DNA of 64,000 bases, taken from assembly GCA_016184455.1 (NCBI GenBank), contig JACPCS010000106.1, positions 1 to 64,000 on the forward strand. Reading direction: 5' to 3'. Origin of the DNA: Acidobacteriota bacterium. GTDB taxonomy: Bacteria; Acidobacteriota; Vicinamibacteria; Vicinamibacterales; UBA2999. This document shows positions 46,935 through 56,034 of this stretch, piece by piece. The notes under the pieces are model-generated. The model was not told the origin of the DNA. It made no database searches and saw only the letters and a program-made list of their open reading frames with translations. The position numbers were made by a program, and so were the translations under genes. Numbering within the stretch: position 1 is the stretch's first letter; the number at the start of each line of letters is the position of its first letter.

Positions 46935-47344
46935 AGTCGTTTACCGAATACCTCCGGTTCGAAACCAAGAAGCGGCAGGAGTTCGTGCGCATCACCGACG
47001 AGGTGTCCGACATCGTTCGCCGCAGCGGCGTGGCCGAAGGCCTCGTGCTCGTTTCGCCCATGCACATCACGGCTGCCGTGTACGTCAACGACTGGGAAGA
47101 CGGCCTCATCCACGACTTCCAGGTGTGGCTCGAACAGCTCGCGCCCGCCAGCGGCGACTACCGGCATCATCAGACCGGCGAGGACAATGCCGACGCGCAC
47201 CTGAAGCGGACCCTCATGGGACATCAGGTCGTGCTCCCGATCACCAAGGGCAAGCTGGATCTCGGACCGTGGGAGCAGGTGTTCTACGCCGAGTTCGACG
47301 GCCGCCGCGGCAAGCGCGTCGTCGTGAAAGTCATTGGTGAGTAG
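46931..47344 (+). CDS. yjbQ: YjbQ/UPF0047 family protein
   Basis: The 137-residue protein shows the family pattern [33 protein letters not shown] and [13 protein letters not shown] with conserved His and Asp. Members have been reported to have weak thiamin-phosphate synthase activity, but the true role is unsettled. It is coupled to tsaD by a 4-bp overlap and to the Nudix gene by a 1-bp overlap. Confidence 0.9.
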   Translation: MKSFTEYLRFETKKRQEFVRITDEVSDIVRRSGVAEGLVLVSPMHITAAVYVNDWEDGLIHDFQVWLEQLAPASGDYRHHQTGEDNADAHLKRTLMGHQVVLPITKGKLDLGPWEQVFYAEFDGRRGKRVVVKVIGE

Positions 47345-47811
47345 TGAGCGACGATCGCAGCGACCGCCGCGAATATCCCGAGCGCCCGATCGTGGGCGTC
47401 GGCGCCGTCATCGTGCGCGACGGCCGCGTGCTGATCGTCCGGCGGCGGTATGAGCCGCTCGCCGGCCGCTGGAGCCTGCCCGGAGGGACGCTCGAGCTGG
47501 GCGAGACGCTGGAGGCGGGCGTTGCGCGCGAGATGCAGGAGGAGACGGGCCTCGACGTCCAGGTCGGACCCGTCATCGAAGTCTTCGATCGCATCCTCCT
47601 CGACGAGACGCGCCGCGTCCAGTACCACTTCGTGCTGGTGGACTATCTGTGCTGGCCGATTGGCGGCGAGCTGCGCCCGGGATCCGACGCCGACGACGCG
47701 ATCTTCGTGCAGCCTGCCGAGCTCGGCCCGTACGATGTGACGGCGAAGGCGCGTGCGGTCATCGATCGGGCGCTCGAGCTCGCGCGCGAAGCACCGCGCC
47801 CGGTGAGGTGA
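47344..47811 (+). CDS. Nudix hydrolase
   Basis: The 155-residue protein contains a full Nudix box, GGTLELGETLEAGVAREMQE followed by ETGL (G-x5-E-x7-REVxEExGU type), at about residues 46-68. It hydrolyses a nucleoside diphosphate linked to another group; the substrate may be an oxidised nucleotide or an ADP-sugar and cannot be read. The start is GTG 47344, overlapping the yjbQ stop by one base. Confidence 0.88.
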   Translation: MSDDRSDRREYPERPIVGVGAVIVRDGRVLIVRRRYEPLAGRWSLPGGTLELGETLEAGVAREMQEETGLDVQVGPVIEVFDRILLDETRRVQYHFVLVDYLCWPIGGELRPGSDADDAIFVQPAELGPYDVTAKARAVIDRALELAREAPRPVR

Positions 47812-47813
47812 GC

Positions 47814-48401
47814 ATGGAGATCTCACGCGACGCCGCGTGGAAGCTGCTGGCCGAGTGGACCAAGGGGGAAAGCCTTCGCAAGCACGCGCTGGCCGTGGAA
47901 GCCGCCGTGCGCGGCTACGCGCGGACGTTCGGCGAGGACGAGGAAGCCTGGGGCGTCGTGGCGCTGCTCCACGACATGGATTACGAGCGCTACCCGACCG
48001 CCGCCGACCACCCGTTTCGCGGCTGTGAGGAACTGCGGCGCCTCGGCTACCCGGACTGGGTGACGCGCGCGATCCTGTCGCACGCCGACTACGGCGGTGT
48101 GCCGCGGGAGACGCGGCTCGAGAAAACCCTGTACGCCTGCGACGAGATGGCGGGGTTCGTGACGGCTGCCGCGCTCGTCCGGCCCACCAAGAGCATCCTC
48201 GACCTCGAGGCGTCGTCGGTCCTCAAGCGCATGAAAGACAAGGCGTTCGCCCGGGCGGTGTCGCGCGACGACCTCCGGCGCGGCGCGGATGAGCTGGGGC
48301 TGCCGCTCGAGGAGCACGTCGGGAACGTGATTGCGTTCATGCGGGAGCAGGCCGACGCCCTTGGCCTCCGGGGCGCCGGAGGCGGTGCCGGTCGACCGTA
48401 A
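47814..48401 (+). CDS. HD-domain hydrolase
   Basis: The 195-residue protein starts at ATG 47814 (MEISRDAAWKLLAEW). The metal-binding HD residues are in LRKHALAVEAA and LLHDMDYER, with a later His in ILSHADYGG. It resembles small HD hydrolases acting on nucleotides or phosphoesters; the substrate is unknown. The last eight residues (GAGGGAGRP) come from a G+C-rich palindromic stretch. Confidence 0.8.
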   Translation: MEISRDAAWKLLAEWTKGESLRKHALAVEAAVRGYARTFGEDEEAWGVVALLHDMDYERYPTAADHPFRGCEELRRLGYPDWVTRAILSHADYGGVPRETRLEKTLYACDEMAGFVTAAALVRPTKSILDLEASSVLKRMKDKAFARAVSRDDLRRGADELGLPLEEHVGNVIAFMREQADALGLRGAGGGAGRP

Positions 48402-48454
48402 ACACCGGGGCGCCGGGCGGCGTAAATCCTTCCAAATACCACTCCCAGCGGCAG

Positions 48455-48859
48455 ATGGTCGATTTGGTCTTCTTCTACGGCACGCTGATGACGCCGTTCA
48501 ACCGGACGGGGCAGCTGCGCGTCGATCAGCATCTCCTGTATGAAGGGCGCGGCACCATCGCGGCCGCGCTCTTCGACCTGGGCATCTATCCGGCGGCGGT
48601 CCCCGCGTCCGACGCGCGTGTCTGGGGCGAGGTCTATTGCATGACCCATCCCGCCATCGTCCTGCCGGCGCTCGACGAGTTCGAGGGGTGCCGCGCGGAC
48701 GAGCCCGAAACGAGCCTGTACACGCGGGAGCTGACGCGGGTGACGCTCGAAGACGGCCGCGTCATCGAGGCGTGGGCGTATTTCTACAATGCGCCGCTCG
48801 GCCGCGCCGAGCGGATTCCGTCGGGCGATTATCTGCAGTACCTCGGTAGGCGGGCCTGA
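48455..48859 (+). CDS. Gamma-glutamylcyclotransferase (GGCT/AIG2-like) protein
   Basis: The 134-residue protein has the family glycine-tyrosine motif FFYGTLM at the start and the acidic region PALDEFEGC with the presumed catalytic Glu. Members release 5-oxoproline from gamma-glutamyl amino acids or open related bonds. The TGA stop lies in the loop of a terminator hairpin, so it is probably the last gene of the plus-strand salvage run. Confidence 0.8.
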   Translation: MVDLVFFYGTLMTPFNRTGQLRVDQHLLYEGRGTIAAALFDLGIYPAAVPASDARVWGEVYCMTHPAIVLPALDEFEGCRADEPETSLYTRELTRVTLEDGRVIEAWAYFYNAPLGRAERIPSGDYLQYLGRRA

Positions 48860-48870
48860 AGGCCCGCTTT
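48850..48870 (+). terminator. Terminator-like hairpin at the end of the salvage operon
   Basis: GCGGGCC-TGAA-GGCCCGC followed by TTT, with the stop codon of the GGCT-like gene in the loop. The T tract is short, so termination may be partial. Confidence 0.6.
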
Positions 48871-48873
48871 CAC

Positions 48874-49218
48874 TCACACGCCGCTCCGGTGTGTTTTCAC
48901 GGTCTCGATGAACTCGACGATCGCGCCGAGCACGGCGGCCGACGGCTCCACGAACTCCAGCCCGGACCTGTACACGACGATGTCCTGATCCACGTCGCTG
49001 ATGTGGGAGTGCACGACACGCCCTTTGACGATCACCGATCGGGCGGCGAGCGTCAGGCGGATGTCGTGGAGCGAATCGATCTGGAGCGGAAAACGGGTCT
49101 CGACGGTGACGCCGCCGCCGCTGATGTCGCGCACCAGCATCGGCTGGAAGACCATGACTTCGCCGTGCAGTTCTCCGAGCATCGGCACACGTTCGGCCTG
49201 CCGTTTGTCGGGGGCCAT
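48874..49218 (-). CDS. PilZ-domain protein
   Basis: The 114-residue protein is a single PilZ domain: RQAERVP near the N-terminus and VRDISGGGVTVET, the RxxxR and D/NxSxxG motif that binds cyclic di-GMP. It probably relays signals made by the GGDEF protein and removed by the HD-GYP proteins in this window. It lies 57 bp downstream of the pseudo-receiver gene on the same strand, with a perfect palindrome in the gap. Confidence 0.85.
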   Translation of the reverse strand: MAPDKRQAERVPMLGELHGEVMVFQPMLVRDISGGGVTVETRFPLQIDSLHDIRLTLAARSVIVKGRVVHSHISDVDQDIVVYRSGLEFVEPSAAVLGAIVEFIETVKTHRSGV

Positions 49219-49240
49219 CCGGGGCCGGAATATAGCACGC

Positions 49241-49270
49241 TGTAGGGGCGAGGCATGCCTCGCCCCTACA
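49241..49270. repeat. Perfect 30-bp palindrome
   Basis: TGTAGGGGCGAGGCA followed at once by its exact reverse complement TGCCTCGCCCCTACA. It lies between the pseudo-receiver stop and the PilZ start. TAGGGGC-type palindromes are dispersed in many bacterial genomes; here it could be such an element or an operator/terminator. Confidence 0.8.
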
Positions 49271-49275
49271 AGCGA

Positions 49276-49656
49276 TCAGTTCATTCGCAGCGCGAGGGCG
49301 GGGCGGGCCGACAGCAGATCGTCTTCGTCGTCGGCCGGCTGAGAGAATCCGCCCGGCATGTGGTCCTCGGTAATCTCGATGGTGTAGGTGAGTACGGGGA
49401 TGTCGCGCGTCTCCGGATCGAGCCGCAGCATCGTCAGCAGCTGAAACGCCTCGGGACGCTCGATGTTCGCGCAGACGATGACCAGGTTCGGCAGGACCTT
49501 GCGGATCTGCGAATAGGCGTGATCGCTCGACTCCACGAACACCATGTCGTAGCGGCCCGCGTCCAGGACGTCCTCGAGCATGCCGAAGACTTCGGCGTTG
49601 CCGTCGACGACGACGACCTTCTGGACCGGCAAACTCGCGTGGGTGATGTCAGCCAT
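49276..49656 (-). CDS. Pseudo-receiver (degenerate CheY-like) protein
   Basis: The 126-residue protein follows the CheY fold: VVVVDGNAEVFGMLEDVLD, then LPNLVIVCANIERPEAFQLL and IPVLTYTIEI. The acidic pocket is reduced to one Asp, and the phospho-accepting Asp at the end of strand 3 is replaced (VIVCAN). It therefore should not be phosphorylated in the normal way. It may bind a partner or ligand constitutively, and is probably co-transcribed with the PilZ gene downstream. Confidence 0.75.
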   Translation of the reverse strand: MADITHASLPVQKVVVVDGNAEVFGMLEDVLDAGRYDMVFVESSDHAYSQIRKVLPNLVIVCANIERPEAFQLLTMLRLDPETRDIPVLTYTIEITEDHMPGGFSQPADDEDDLLSARPALALRMN

Positions 49657-49876
49657 CGGCTCTCGTCTTCCGCCGGGGAAGAATTCAGGATCCGTGCCAC
49701 GCGAGATCGGGTAAATTACGGCACTGTCGCCGGATCTTCGTGTGCGGGGCGTCGGGACCGTACACTACCGCCCTCTGCAACGATGCGGCCCCAAGCCCTG
49801 TCGCTGCCGCAGATATCAGCCCGTTATCCGACTCGTCCACCAAGCGGGTCCGTGGGCAGCGTGGAGAATATTACCC

Positions 49877-51361
49877 ATGACGTTCAACAACTACATCGAC
49901 GGTACGTGGGTGCCCTCGCGCGGCGGCCAGACGTTCGAAAACCGCAATCCTGCCGATCAGCAGGATCTCGTCGGGACGTTTCAGGGCTCGACCCCCGATG
50001 ACGCCGCTGACGCGATTGCGGCAGCGGCGCGCGCATATCCGTCATGGCGGCTCGTGCCGGCGCCCAAGCGCGCCGAGACGCTGTTTCGCGCCGCGGCGCT
50101 CATCGCGGCGCGGAAGGAGGAGTTCGCGCGTGACATGACGCGCGAAATGGGCAAGGTGCTCGAGGAGACGCGGGGCGACGTCCAGGAAGCGATCGACATG
50201 ACGTACTTCATGGCGGGCGAGGGCCGCCGGCTGTACGGGCAGACCGTCCCCTCCGAGCTCCGTAACAAGTTCGCGATGTCGGTGCGGCAGCCGATCGGCG
50301 TCTGTGCCGTGATCACGCCGTGGAACTTCCCGATGGCGATTCCGTCGTGGAAGATCATCCCGGCGCTCGTGTGCGGCAATACGGTCGTGTTCAAGCCGGC
50401 CACGCTCACCCCGCTCTCCGCCGTCAACTTCGTCAAGGTCCTCGAGGAGGCGGGCGTCCCGCCGGGCGTCGTCAATCTCGTGACCGGCGGCGCCGATGTC
50501 GGCACCGTGCTGTCGACGCATCCCGACGTCTCCGTCGTGTCGTTTACCGGGTCAACGGCGGTCGGGCGGCTCGTGAACCAGCACGCGGCGTCGGCGTTCA
50601 AGAAAGTCCACCTCGAGATGGGCGGCAAGAACGTCGTCATGATCATGGACGACGCGCAGCTCGAGCTGGCGGTCGACGGCTGCCTCTGGGGCGGATTCGG
50701 GACCACGGGCCAGCGCTGCACGGCCGCGAGCCGCGTGGTCGTGCACGAGCGCGTGTACGACGCGTTCCTCGAGGCGTTCGTCGAGCGCACCCGTGCGCTG
50801 CGCGTGGGCAACGGCCTCGATCCCGCCGTGCAGATGGGGCCATCGGTCAGCGAGGCGCAGCTCGCCACGGTGCAGCGCTATGTCGAGATCGGCCGCGGGG
50901 AGGGCGCGCGTCTCCTGACGGGCGGCCGGCGTCTCTGCGAGGGCGCGCACGCGCGCGGCTTCTTCCATGAGCCGACGATCTTCGCCGACGTGCAGCCGAC
51001 CATGCGCGTCGCGCAGGAGGAGATTTTCGGGCCCGTCGTATCGGTCGTGCGCTGCCGGTCGCTGGAGGAGGCGATCGCCATCGGCAACAACGTCAGCTAC
51101 GGGCTGTCGGCGTCCATCTACACGCGCGACGTGAACGCGGCGTTCACGGCGATGCGCGATCTCTACACGGGAATCTTCTACGTGAACGCGCCGACGATCG
51201 GCGCGGAGGTGCACCTGCCGTTCGGCGGCACGAAGGCCACGGGCAACGGCCACCGCGAAGCGGGCACCGCGGCGCTGGACGTGTTCTCCGAGTGGAAGTC
51301 GATCTACGTCGACTTCAGCGGGCGTCTGCAGCGTGCCCAAATCGACACGGAGGATTTGTGA
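49877..51361 (+). CDS. NAD(P)-dependent aldehyde dehydrogenase
   Basis: The 494-residue protein has the ALDH hallmarks: [21 protein letters not shown], general-base Glu in LEMGGKN, catalytic Cys in GQRCTA and EEIFGPV. It oxidises an aldehyde to an acid in the cytosol. The sequence resembles semialdehyde dehydrogenases such as 2-oxoglutarate semialdehyde or aminoadipate semialdehyde types, but the substrate is not decided. ATG 49877 is the chosen start. No pathway genes are adjacent. Confidence 0.9.
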   Translation: MTFNNYIDGTWVPSRGGQTFENRNPADQQDLVGTFQGSTPDDAADAIAAAARAYPSWRLVPAPKRAETLFRAAALIAARKEEFARDMTREMGKVLEETRGDVQEAIDMTYFMAGEGRRLYGQTVPSELRNKFAMSVRQPIGVCAVITPWNFPMAIPSWKIIPALVCGNTVVFKPATLTPLSAVNFVKVLEEAGVPPGVVNLVTGGADVGTVLSTHPDVSVVSFTGSTAVGRLVNQHAASAFKKVHLEMGGKNVVMIMDDAQLELAVDGCLWGGFGTTGQRCTAASRVVVHERVYDAFLEAFVERTRALRVGNGLDPAVQMGPSVSEAQLATVQRYVEIGRGEGARLLTGGRRLCEGAHARGFFHEPTIFADVQPTMRVAQEEIFGPVVSVVRCRSLEEAIAIGNNVSYGLSASIYTRDVNAAFTAMRDLYTGIFYVNAPTIGAEVHLPFGGTKATGNGHREAGTAALDVFSEWKSIYVDFSGRLQRAQIDTEDL

Positions 51362-51418
51362 TTTGTGATTGGTGATTTCTGATGTCAAATCACGAATCAC
51401 AAATCGCAAATCAGAAAT
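51354..51418. repeat. Inverted word repeat after the aldehyde dehydrogenase gene (GATTTGTGATT family)
   Basis: The left arm (51354-51384) has GATTTGTGATTTGTGATTGG words and the right arm (51386-51418) has TCAAATCACGAATCACAAAT words, the reverse complement. The loop is minimal. The block is very A/T-rich for this genome and starts within the last codons of the aldehyde dehydrogenase gene. It also marks where the leftward truncated gene loses its coding sense. Confidence 0.85.
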
Positions 51419-51568
51419 GGCCTTGGCGTACTGCTCCGCGGCCATGAGTTCCTGGCCGGCGCGATAGTGCCGCCACGCCTCACGGCGCTGGTGGTCCGAG
51501 GCACACTGCGCGAACGCGGGAACGGGGAGGAGCAGACAGAGAACCAGCGTGAGGGTTCGGGTCACCAT
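51417..51568 (-). pseudogene. Truncated 5' fragment of a secreted TPR-like protein gene
   Basis: From ATG 51568 the minus strand encodes a clear signal peptide, VTRTLTLVLCLLLPVPAFA, then QCASDHQRREAWRHYRAGQ and the helix start ELMAAEQYAKA, like the first half of a tetratricopeptide repeat. After about 50 codons the frame runs into the inverted word repeat and then antisense to the aldehyde dehydrogenase gene. It is best read as a gene cut off at the repeat. Confidence 0.6.
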
Positions 51569-52539
51569 GGGTATGCTCGTGGGGCGAGGGCCGATGCGGC
51601 CCCGAGCGTGGTGTTGGGCACGGCTTCCCACTCGAAGCCGCCGACCAGCTCGTCTTTGTAGGAGAGCTTCGCCTCCGGATCGATCTGGGCCGGGTGGGCG
51701 CCGGCCAGCACGAAATGGTTCGTCTGGCCGCCGGCCAGCACGCCGTTCGGAATTGGCTGCGTGAGGTTCGCGTCGAAGTAGTCGGCGCGGGTCGTCGCTT
51801 CGTCCGCCGACAGCGCCCGGGCGGCCAGGTCGTTCGGCACGCGCGCGAAGAACCGGCCGTAGGTCGCAGACAGGCGCGCCCCACCGAGGCTTCGAGGAGC
51901 CAGTCGCTGCCGAACACACCGCCCCAGCGCACGTCTGGTTGTGCCCGCCGTACTCGAGCGCGCTGTATCGGGAGGTATCGGTCGCCACCAGGGCGGCGGT
52001 CCGCTGCGGGCCGTTCTCGCCCTTCGACGGGTCGCCGAAGAAGGAAGCATCCACGCGGTGCGCGTTGGCCGCCTGCCAGGTGAACTTCGCCGAATAGGCC
52101 ATCGACCGCCGCTCGCGATCGACTTCGCCGAGGCTCGCGAGCGGGAAGCCGTCGGGCGCGACGAACGTCCGCGTCTCCCACGCGGGGTTGATGGCGCCGA
52201 AGGCGAACAGGCGATCGCGCACGATCGGGAATCCCCCCTCGACTCCGGCGTCGTTCCGCGACGAGGCAACCGTGTTGATCGAGCCGTGCGTCGACTGGAA
52301 CTGCCGCCAGTCGCCCATCGAGCATCTCGGGCTGGAAGTACCCGAAGCCCGAGCCGCGCACCTCGTTGGTGCCGCTCTTGGTGATCACGTTGACGACGCC
52401 GCCCATCGACTGCCCGAACTCGGCTTCGTACCCGCCGGTCTTCACCTGGACTGATCGTGCCGGTTGTCTCCTGCGCGGCGGCGAGCCCGGTCACGACGAG
52501 CGCGAACGCCGCGAAAAGGCCGGTAAGACGTGCATGCAT
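51562..52539 (-). pseudogene. Remnant of an Oar-like TonB-dependent receptor with deletions and frameshifts
   Basis: A signal peptide begins at ATG 52539 (MHARLTGLFAAFALVV, then AAQETTGTI). The plug region then appears in another frame (52445 onward: KTGGYEAEFGQSMGGVVNVI and TKSGTNEVRGSGFGYF), followed in a third frame by barrel sequence (52318 to about 51930: INTVASSRNDAGVEGG, MAYSAKFTWQAANAHRVDAS), and back in the first frame by a C-terminal barrel piece (SATYGRFFARVPND, LSYKDELVGGFEWEAVPNT). About 1 kb of an expected about 3 kb remains. The order of the pieces is preserved. Confidence 0.85.
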
Positions 52540-52656
52540 GCTTGGTTGCTCCTCTTGTGGTCGCAAATCCACCGGCCGCACGATCACGCAAGCAGGCTGC
52601 CAGCCTGTGCCCTCAGTCCTTATCGATCAGCTGTGTAACGGATGAGACGGAAAGAT

Positions 52657-52684
52657 ACGGCGGAGGCCTGAAGGCCTCCGCCGT
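52657..52684. repeat. Perfect hairpin downstream of the first TonB receptor gene
   Basis: ACGGCGGAGGCCT-GA-AGGCCTCCGCCGT has 13-nt perfect arms. It lies about 10 nt after the receptor's stop codon (minus strand) and may terminate or protect that transcript. No T tract follows. Confidence 0.6.
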
Positions 52685-52694
52685 CCAGGTCCGT

Positions 52695-55600
52695 TCAGAA
52701 CTGGAACTTCACGGTCACGTACGCGCGGGTGCCGTCCTCGAACAGGTCCGGCATCCCATAGCGGGGCTCGTAGGCGTTGGCGCCGTCGGGCGTCGCCATG
52801 ATCAGCGCGTTGTAGTCGTACCCGTTCAGCAGGTTCGTGTTGGTCAGGTCGATCAGGGACGATCCGCGATCGATCCCGGCTCCCCGATTCAGGAAGTTGA
52901 AGATGTGGCGGGTCGTCTTCTGGTTGAAGACGTTCTGCACGTTCAACTCGACCCGAACCTGGCGCGTGCCCATCACGTTCAGCGTGTGCGCCAGCAGCAG
53001 ATCCGTGCGCGTCAGCACGGGCGTCCGATAGTCCGTGATCACCCGCCCCGTCGCGCGGTCGTAGAAGTTGCCGCGTCCCTCCACGAACGACTCGGCGCTG
53101 TGGACGCTGGTCACGTAGGTCGAGATCGGCGTGCCGCTGCCCGCGTAGAAGAACGCCCCGACCTGGCTCCCGAAGTCGAACTCGTACGCGCCGTACAGCT
53201 TGCCGACGTGCGGCCGATCCGTGGCAAGCCGACCGCGCACGTCGAGGTTGCCGTACGAGTCGAACAGCAGCTCGTCGAGGTCCCAGGCGCGATTCACGTT
53301 GCCGCCCGGGCGCGCGATGCTCCCGGTCTGCTGCTGCGCCGTCGTCGAGCTCACGCCCGTGGTCGGCGTCGTGACCTCGTCGGAGGAGGCGAGCCCGGCG
53401 TAGTTGCCATACAGCCGGCTCAGCGTGTAGTTGCCGCTGAGGAACCAGTTGTCGGCGAACCGCTTGTTGTAGCCGACCGTCACGGCGTCGTACTGCCGCT
53501 TCGGCCGCGGAATCGGCTGACCGAGCGGTGTCGCGCCGGTCGGGAACTGAATCGCCGCCTGGCGCTTGCCGGGATTGCTGATGAGATACCCTTCGTCGCC
53601 CTGCGCGTTCAGGAAGCCGACGTCTTCGATCGTCTCCAGCAGATCGTTGTGGACGTAGTGAATCGTCAGCACGGCGTTCCGCGCGAGCTGATACTCGAAG
53701 CCCGCGCTCGTGCTCGACTGGCGCATCGGCTCCAGCTCGGGGTCGATCTCGTTGGCGAAAGACGGCACGCGCCGGTCGCGGCAGCTGCCCTGCGTCACCC
53801 AGAGATCGCGGCCCGGCATGTTGTTCAGGTTCAGGCTGCCCAGATCCAGCGTGTCGAGGGCCCGGTAGTTGATGCACCAGGTCTCGGCGCCGAAGGAGCC
53901 GCGCGGCAGCTCGTACTTGGTCCAGTCGTAGTACAGGCCCCAGCTGCCGTACAGCTTCATCCGGCCGTCGCCGAACAGGTCGTAGGCGGCACCCAGGCGC
54001 GGCGCCAGCTTGTCCTCGAACCCGAACTCGATCGCGTTCTCGAGGTACTCCGGCCGGAAGGTAGGCACCTTCTCGTTCTCGGTGCGCAGCCCGAGGTTCA
54101 GCGTCAGCCGATCTTTGACCGTCCACTGATCCTGGATATAGAGCGAGTGGATGTTGCTCCCCGCCTTGTTCGTGATCCGCCGGTCGTGCACCTCGTAGTA
54201 CCCGTACTCGCCGCGACCGAGCTGCTGGCCGCCGAAGGCGAAGGTGCGGTCCCAGAAGAGAAACACGTACCCGCCCGGGTAGTAGGTGTTGATGTCGTTG
54301 GTCGTCCGCTGGAAGCCCCAGCCGCCCTTCAGCGTGTGCGCGCCCGCGGCGTTGAACGCGTGGTTGTAGTCCACGTTGAAGTTCGAACGCTTCGTGGTGT
54401 CGAAGTTGGTGATCTGCGCGCGCGGGGTGTTCGAGGTCCCGGTGCCGCCGCGCAGCGAGGCCGGCACCAGGGCGTCGAGCGACGTCGTCGGCGTCTGATA
54501 CGTGTACGACGTCGTCTGCGGAATGCCGGTATCGCTGTAGCGATCGTGGAAGTAGCCGCCCCGGAAGCTCAGGAACGCCGCGTTGGTGAGCGACAGGTCG
54601 AAGGTGCCGCTGGTATTCACCTGGTTCGTCTCGTACCCGCGCCCGATATTCGGCGCGAGCGACGCCTGCGTCCCGATGTACGAGTTCGGCGTGGCGCCGT
54701 TGTACGCCTGCAGCGTCCCGTCAGCCGTCGTCGGCGTCCAGAGCGCCGACCAGCTCGCCGTGCCGCGCCGCATGGCGTAGGTCAGCTTGCCGAACACCTG
54801 CTGCTGCCAGATGTCGCGCGACATGTCCGTCGAGCCGTCGGTGAAGCGGTACGGCTGCGTGCGCTGCTGATTGCGCGGCGAGTACGAGCCGAAAAAGAAG
54901 AGACGATCGCGGACGATGGGTCCGCCGACCGAGCCGCCGAACTCGTTGACCGAGCAGTCGCATTCCTCGTCCCGGACGAAGAACGCCGTGCGGTCGCCGA
55001 CCGGGTCGAGCACCAGGCGTTTCACGGGGGCCGCGTAGAGCGGGCTCCCTTCGAAGAAATAGTGCGTCTCCCCGCGGAAGACGTTGCCGCCGCTCTTGGT
55101 CACCGCGCTGACCACGCCGCCGAGCGCCCCGCCGTACTCCGCGGAGATGCCGGACGTCTTCACCTGCACTTCCTGCAGGTACTCGAACACGGTGTTCTGG
55201 CGCGACTGCCCGTTGATGAGGCTGTTGGTGACCACGCCGTCGACCGTGAACGCGTTCTCCGCGCCGCTCGCGCCGTTCACCTGGAAGCCGCCCTCGACTT
55301 CGCCCTGGTTGACCGACGGCGCCGTCAGCGCCAGCGACTGGAACGTGCGGGTCTTCGGCAGCCGGTCGATTTCCTCAGAGGTGACGTTATGGCCGACGAC
55401 CGTGCTGCGCAGGTCCACCAGCGGTGCGCGTTCCGCCGTGACCTGCACGGTCTCGGTGACCTGGCCGACGCGGAGCTGCGCGTCCACGACGAACGTGCGC
55501 CCGAGGAGCACGCTGATGTCGGTCCGTTCGACCCGCGTGAAGCCGCTCAGCTCGAACGCGACCGTGTAGCGCCCGGGATTCAGGTCGGGCGCGATGTATT

Positions 55601-55793
55601 GCCCCATGACGTCGGTGACGAACGTCCGGGACTCTCCGGTGACCGTGTTGGCGATGACGACGGTGACGCCGGGGACGGGCACGCCCTGCTGGTCCGTCAC
55701 CGTTCCCGTCAGCGTGCCGAAGCGTTCCTGCGCGGCCACCGCTGTGGCGGCGAGCACGAGCGCTGTCAGCAGCGCACTGATGCGTGAATACAT
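52695..55793 (-). CDS. TonB-dependent receptor, Oar-like, with carboxypeptidase-regulatory-like domain
   Basis: ATG 55793 (preceded by GAAGGAG on the minus strand) gives 1032 residues. A signal peptide (residues 1-20) is followed by a CarboxypepD_reg-like beta domain (FGTLTGTVTDQQGVPVPGVT, about 24-105), a plug with VQVKTSGISAEYGGALGGVV and SAVTKSGGNVFRGE, and a 22-strand-type barrel ending in VKFQF with the terminal aromatic needed for outer-membrane insertion. Such receptors import large or scarce substrates using TonB energy. The substrate is unknown. It lies downstream of the second receptor, with a strong terminator between. Confidence 0.92.
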   Translation of the reverse strand: MYSRISALLTALVLAATAVAAQERFGTLTGTVTDQQGVPVPGVTVVIANTVTGESRTFVTDVMGQYIAPDLNPGRYTVAFELSGFTRVERTDISVLLGRTFVVDAQLRVGQVTETVQVTAERAPLVDLRSTVVGHNVTSEEIDRLPKTRTFQSLALTAPSVNQGEVEGGFQVNGASGAENAFTVDGVVTNSLINGQSRQNTVFEYLQEVQVKTSGISAEYGGALGGVVSAVTKSGGNVFRGETHYFFEGSPLYAAPVKRLVLDPVGDRTAFFVRDEECDCSVNEFGGSVGGPIVRDRLFFFGSYSPRNQQRTQPYRFTDGSTDMSRDIWQQQVFGKLTYAMRRGTASWSALWTPTTADGTLQAYNGATPNSYIGTQASLAPNIGRGYETNQVNTSGTFDLSLTNAAFLSFRGGYFHDRYSDTGIPQTTSYTYQTPTTSLDALVPASLRGGTGTSNTPRAQITNFDTTKRSNFNVDYNHAFNAAGAHTLKGGWGFQRTTNDINTYYPGGYVFLFWDRTFAFGGQQLGRGEYGYYEVHDRRITNKAGSNIHSLYIQDQWTVKDRLTLNLGLRTENEKVPTFRPEYLENAIEFGFEDKLAPRLGAAYDLFGDGRMKLYGSWGLYYDWTKYELPRGSFGAETWCINYRALDTLDLGSLNLNNMPGRDLWVTQGSCRDRRVPSFANEIDPELEPMRQSSTSAGFEYQLARNAVLTIHYVHNDLLETIEDVGFLNAQGDEGYLISNPGKRQAAIQFPTGATPLGQPIPRPKRQYDAVTVGYNKRFADNWFLSGNYTLSRLYGNYAGLASSDEVTTPTTGVSSTTAQQQTGSIARPGGNVNRAWDLDELLFDSYGNLDVRGRLATDRPHVGKLYGAYEFDFGSQVGAFFYAGSGTPISTYVTSVHSAESFVEGRGNFYDRATGRVITDYRTPVLTRTDLLLAHTLNVMGTRQVRVELNVQNVFNQKTTRHIFNFLNRGAGIDRGSSLIDLTNTNLLNGYDYNALIMATPDGANAYEPRYGMPDLFEDGTRAYVTVKFQF

Positions 55794-55842
55794 AAATGTC
55801 TCTCCTTCGCAGACAGAACGCGCGTACTTGTGGGAGAAGTAG

Positions 55843-55857
55843 GGAAGATGCGTACCA
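55843..55857 (-). promoter_or_regulatory. 15-bp element shared by both TonB receptor genes (copy 1)
   Basis: TGGTACGCATCTTCC lies 49 nt upstream of the receptor ATG and is identical to a site 54 nt upstream of the other receptor ATG. It could be a promoter or a common regulator site. The TGG-N8-TT spacing recalls sigma-54 promoters, but the -12 GC is CC here. Confidence 0.55.
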
Positions 55858-55987
55858 ATGCGCGATCGGCTTCTAAGGATTGAGGTATCAACGGCTTGCA
55901 CGGGCGGTAGCCGCAGCTCCCGCCGCAGCCGCTGCGGAAATTCACAGCGGCGCCGAGCGTTTTTGCGCTGCGGGTTTTTGCGCCGGC

Positions 55988-56029
55988 AAAAAGAGAAAAA
56001 GGCGGCGCTCCCCATTGGGGACCGCCGCC
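55988..56029 (-). terminator. Rho-independent terminator of the right TonB receptor gene
   Basis: Read on the minus strand: GGCGGCGGTCCCCA/TGGGGAGCGCCGCC hairpin (56029-56001) followed by TTTTTCTCTTTTT (56000-55988). Strong G+C-rich stem with a T tract, about 70 nt after the receptor stop codon. Confidence 0.85.
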
Positions 56030-56034
56030 TCACT

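Noticed and set aside
50552-51350. A long minus-strand frame running from the decayed receptor through the aldehyde dehydrogenase gene
   Set aside because: The part under the aldehyde dehydrogenase is rich in Arg, His, Leu and Val without protein-like pattern and is antisense to a clear enzyme; it is a shadow frame of high-GC coding DNA.
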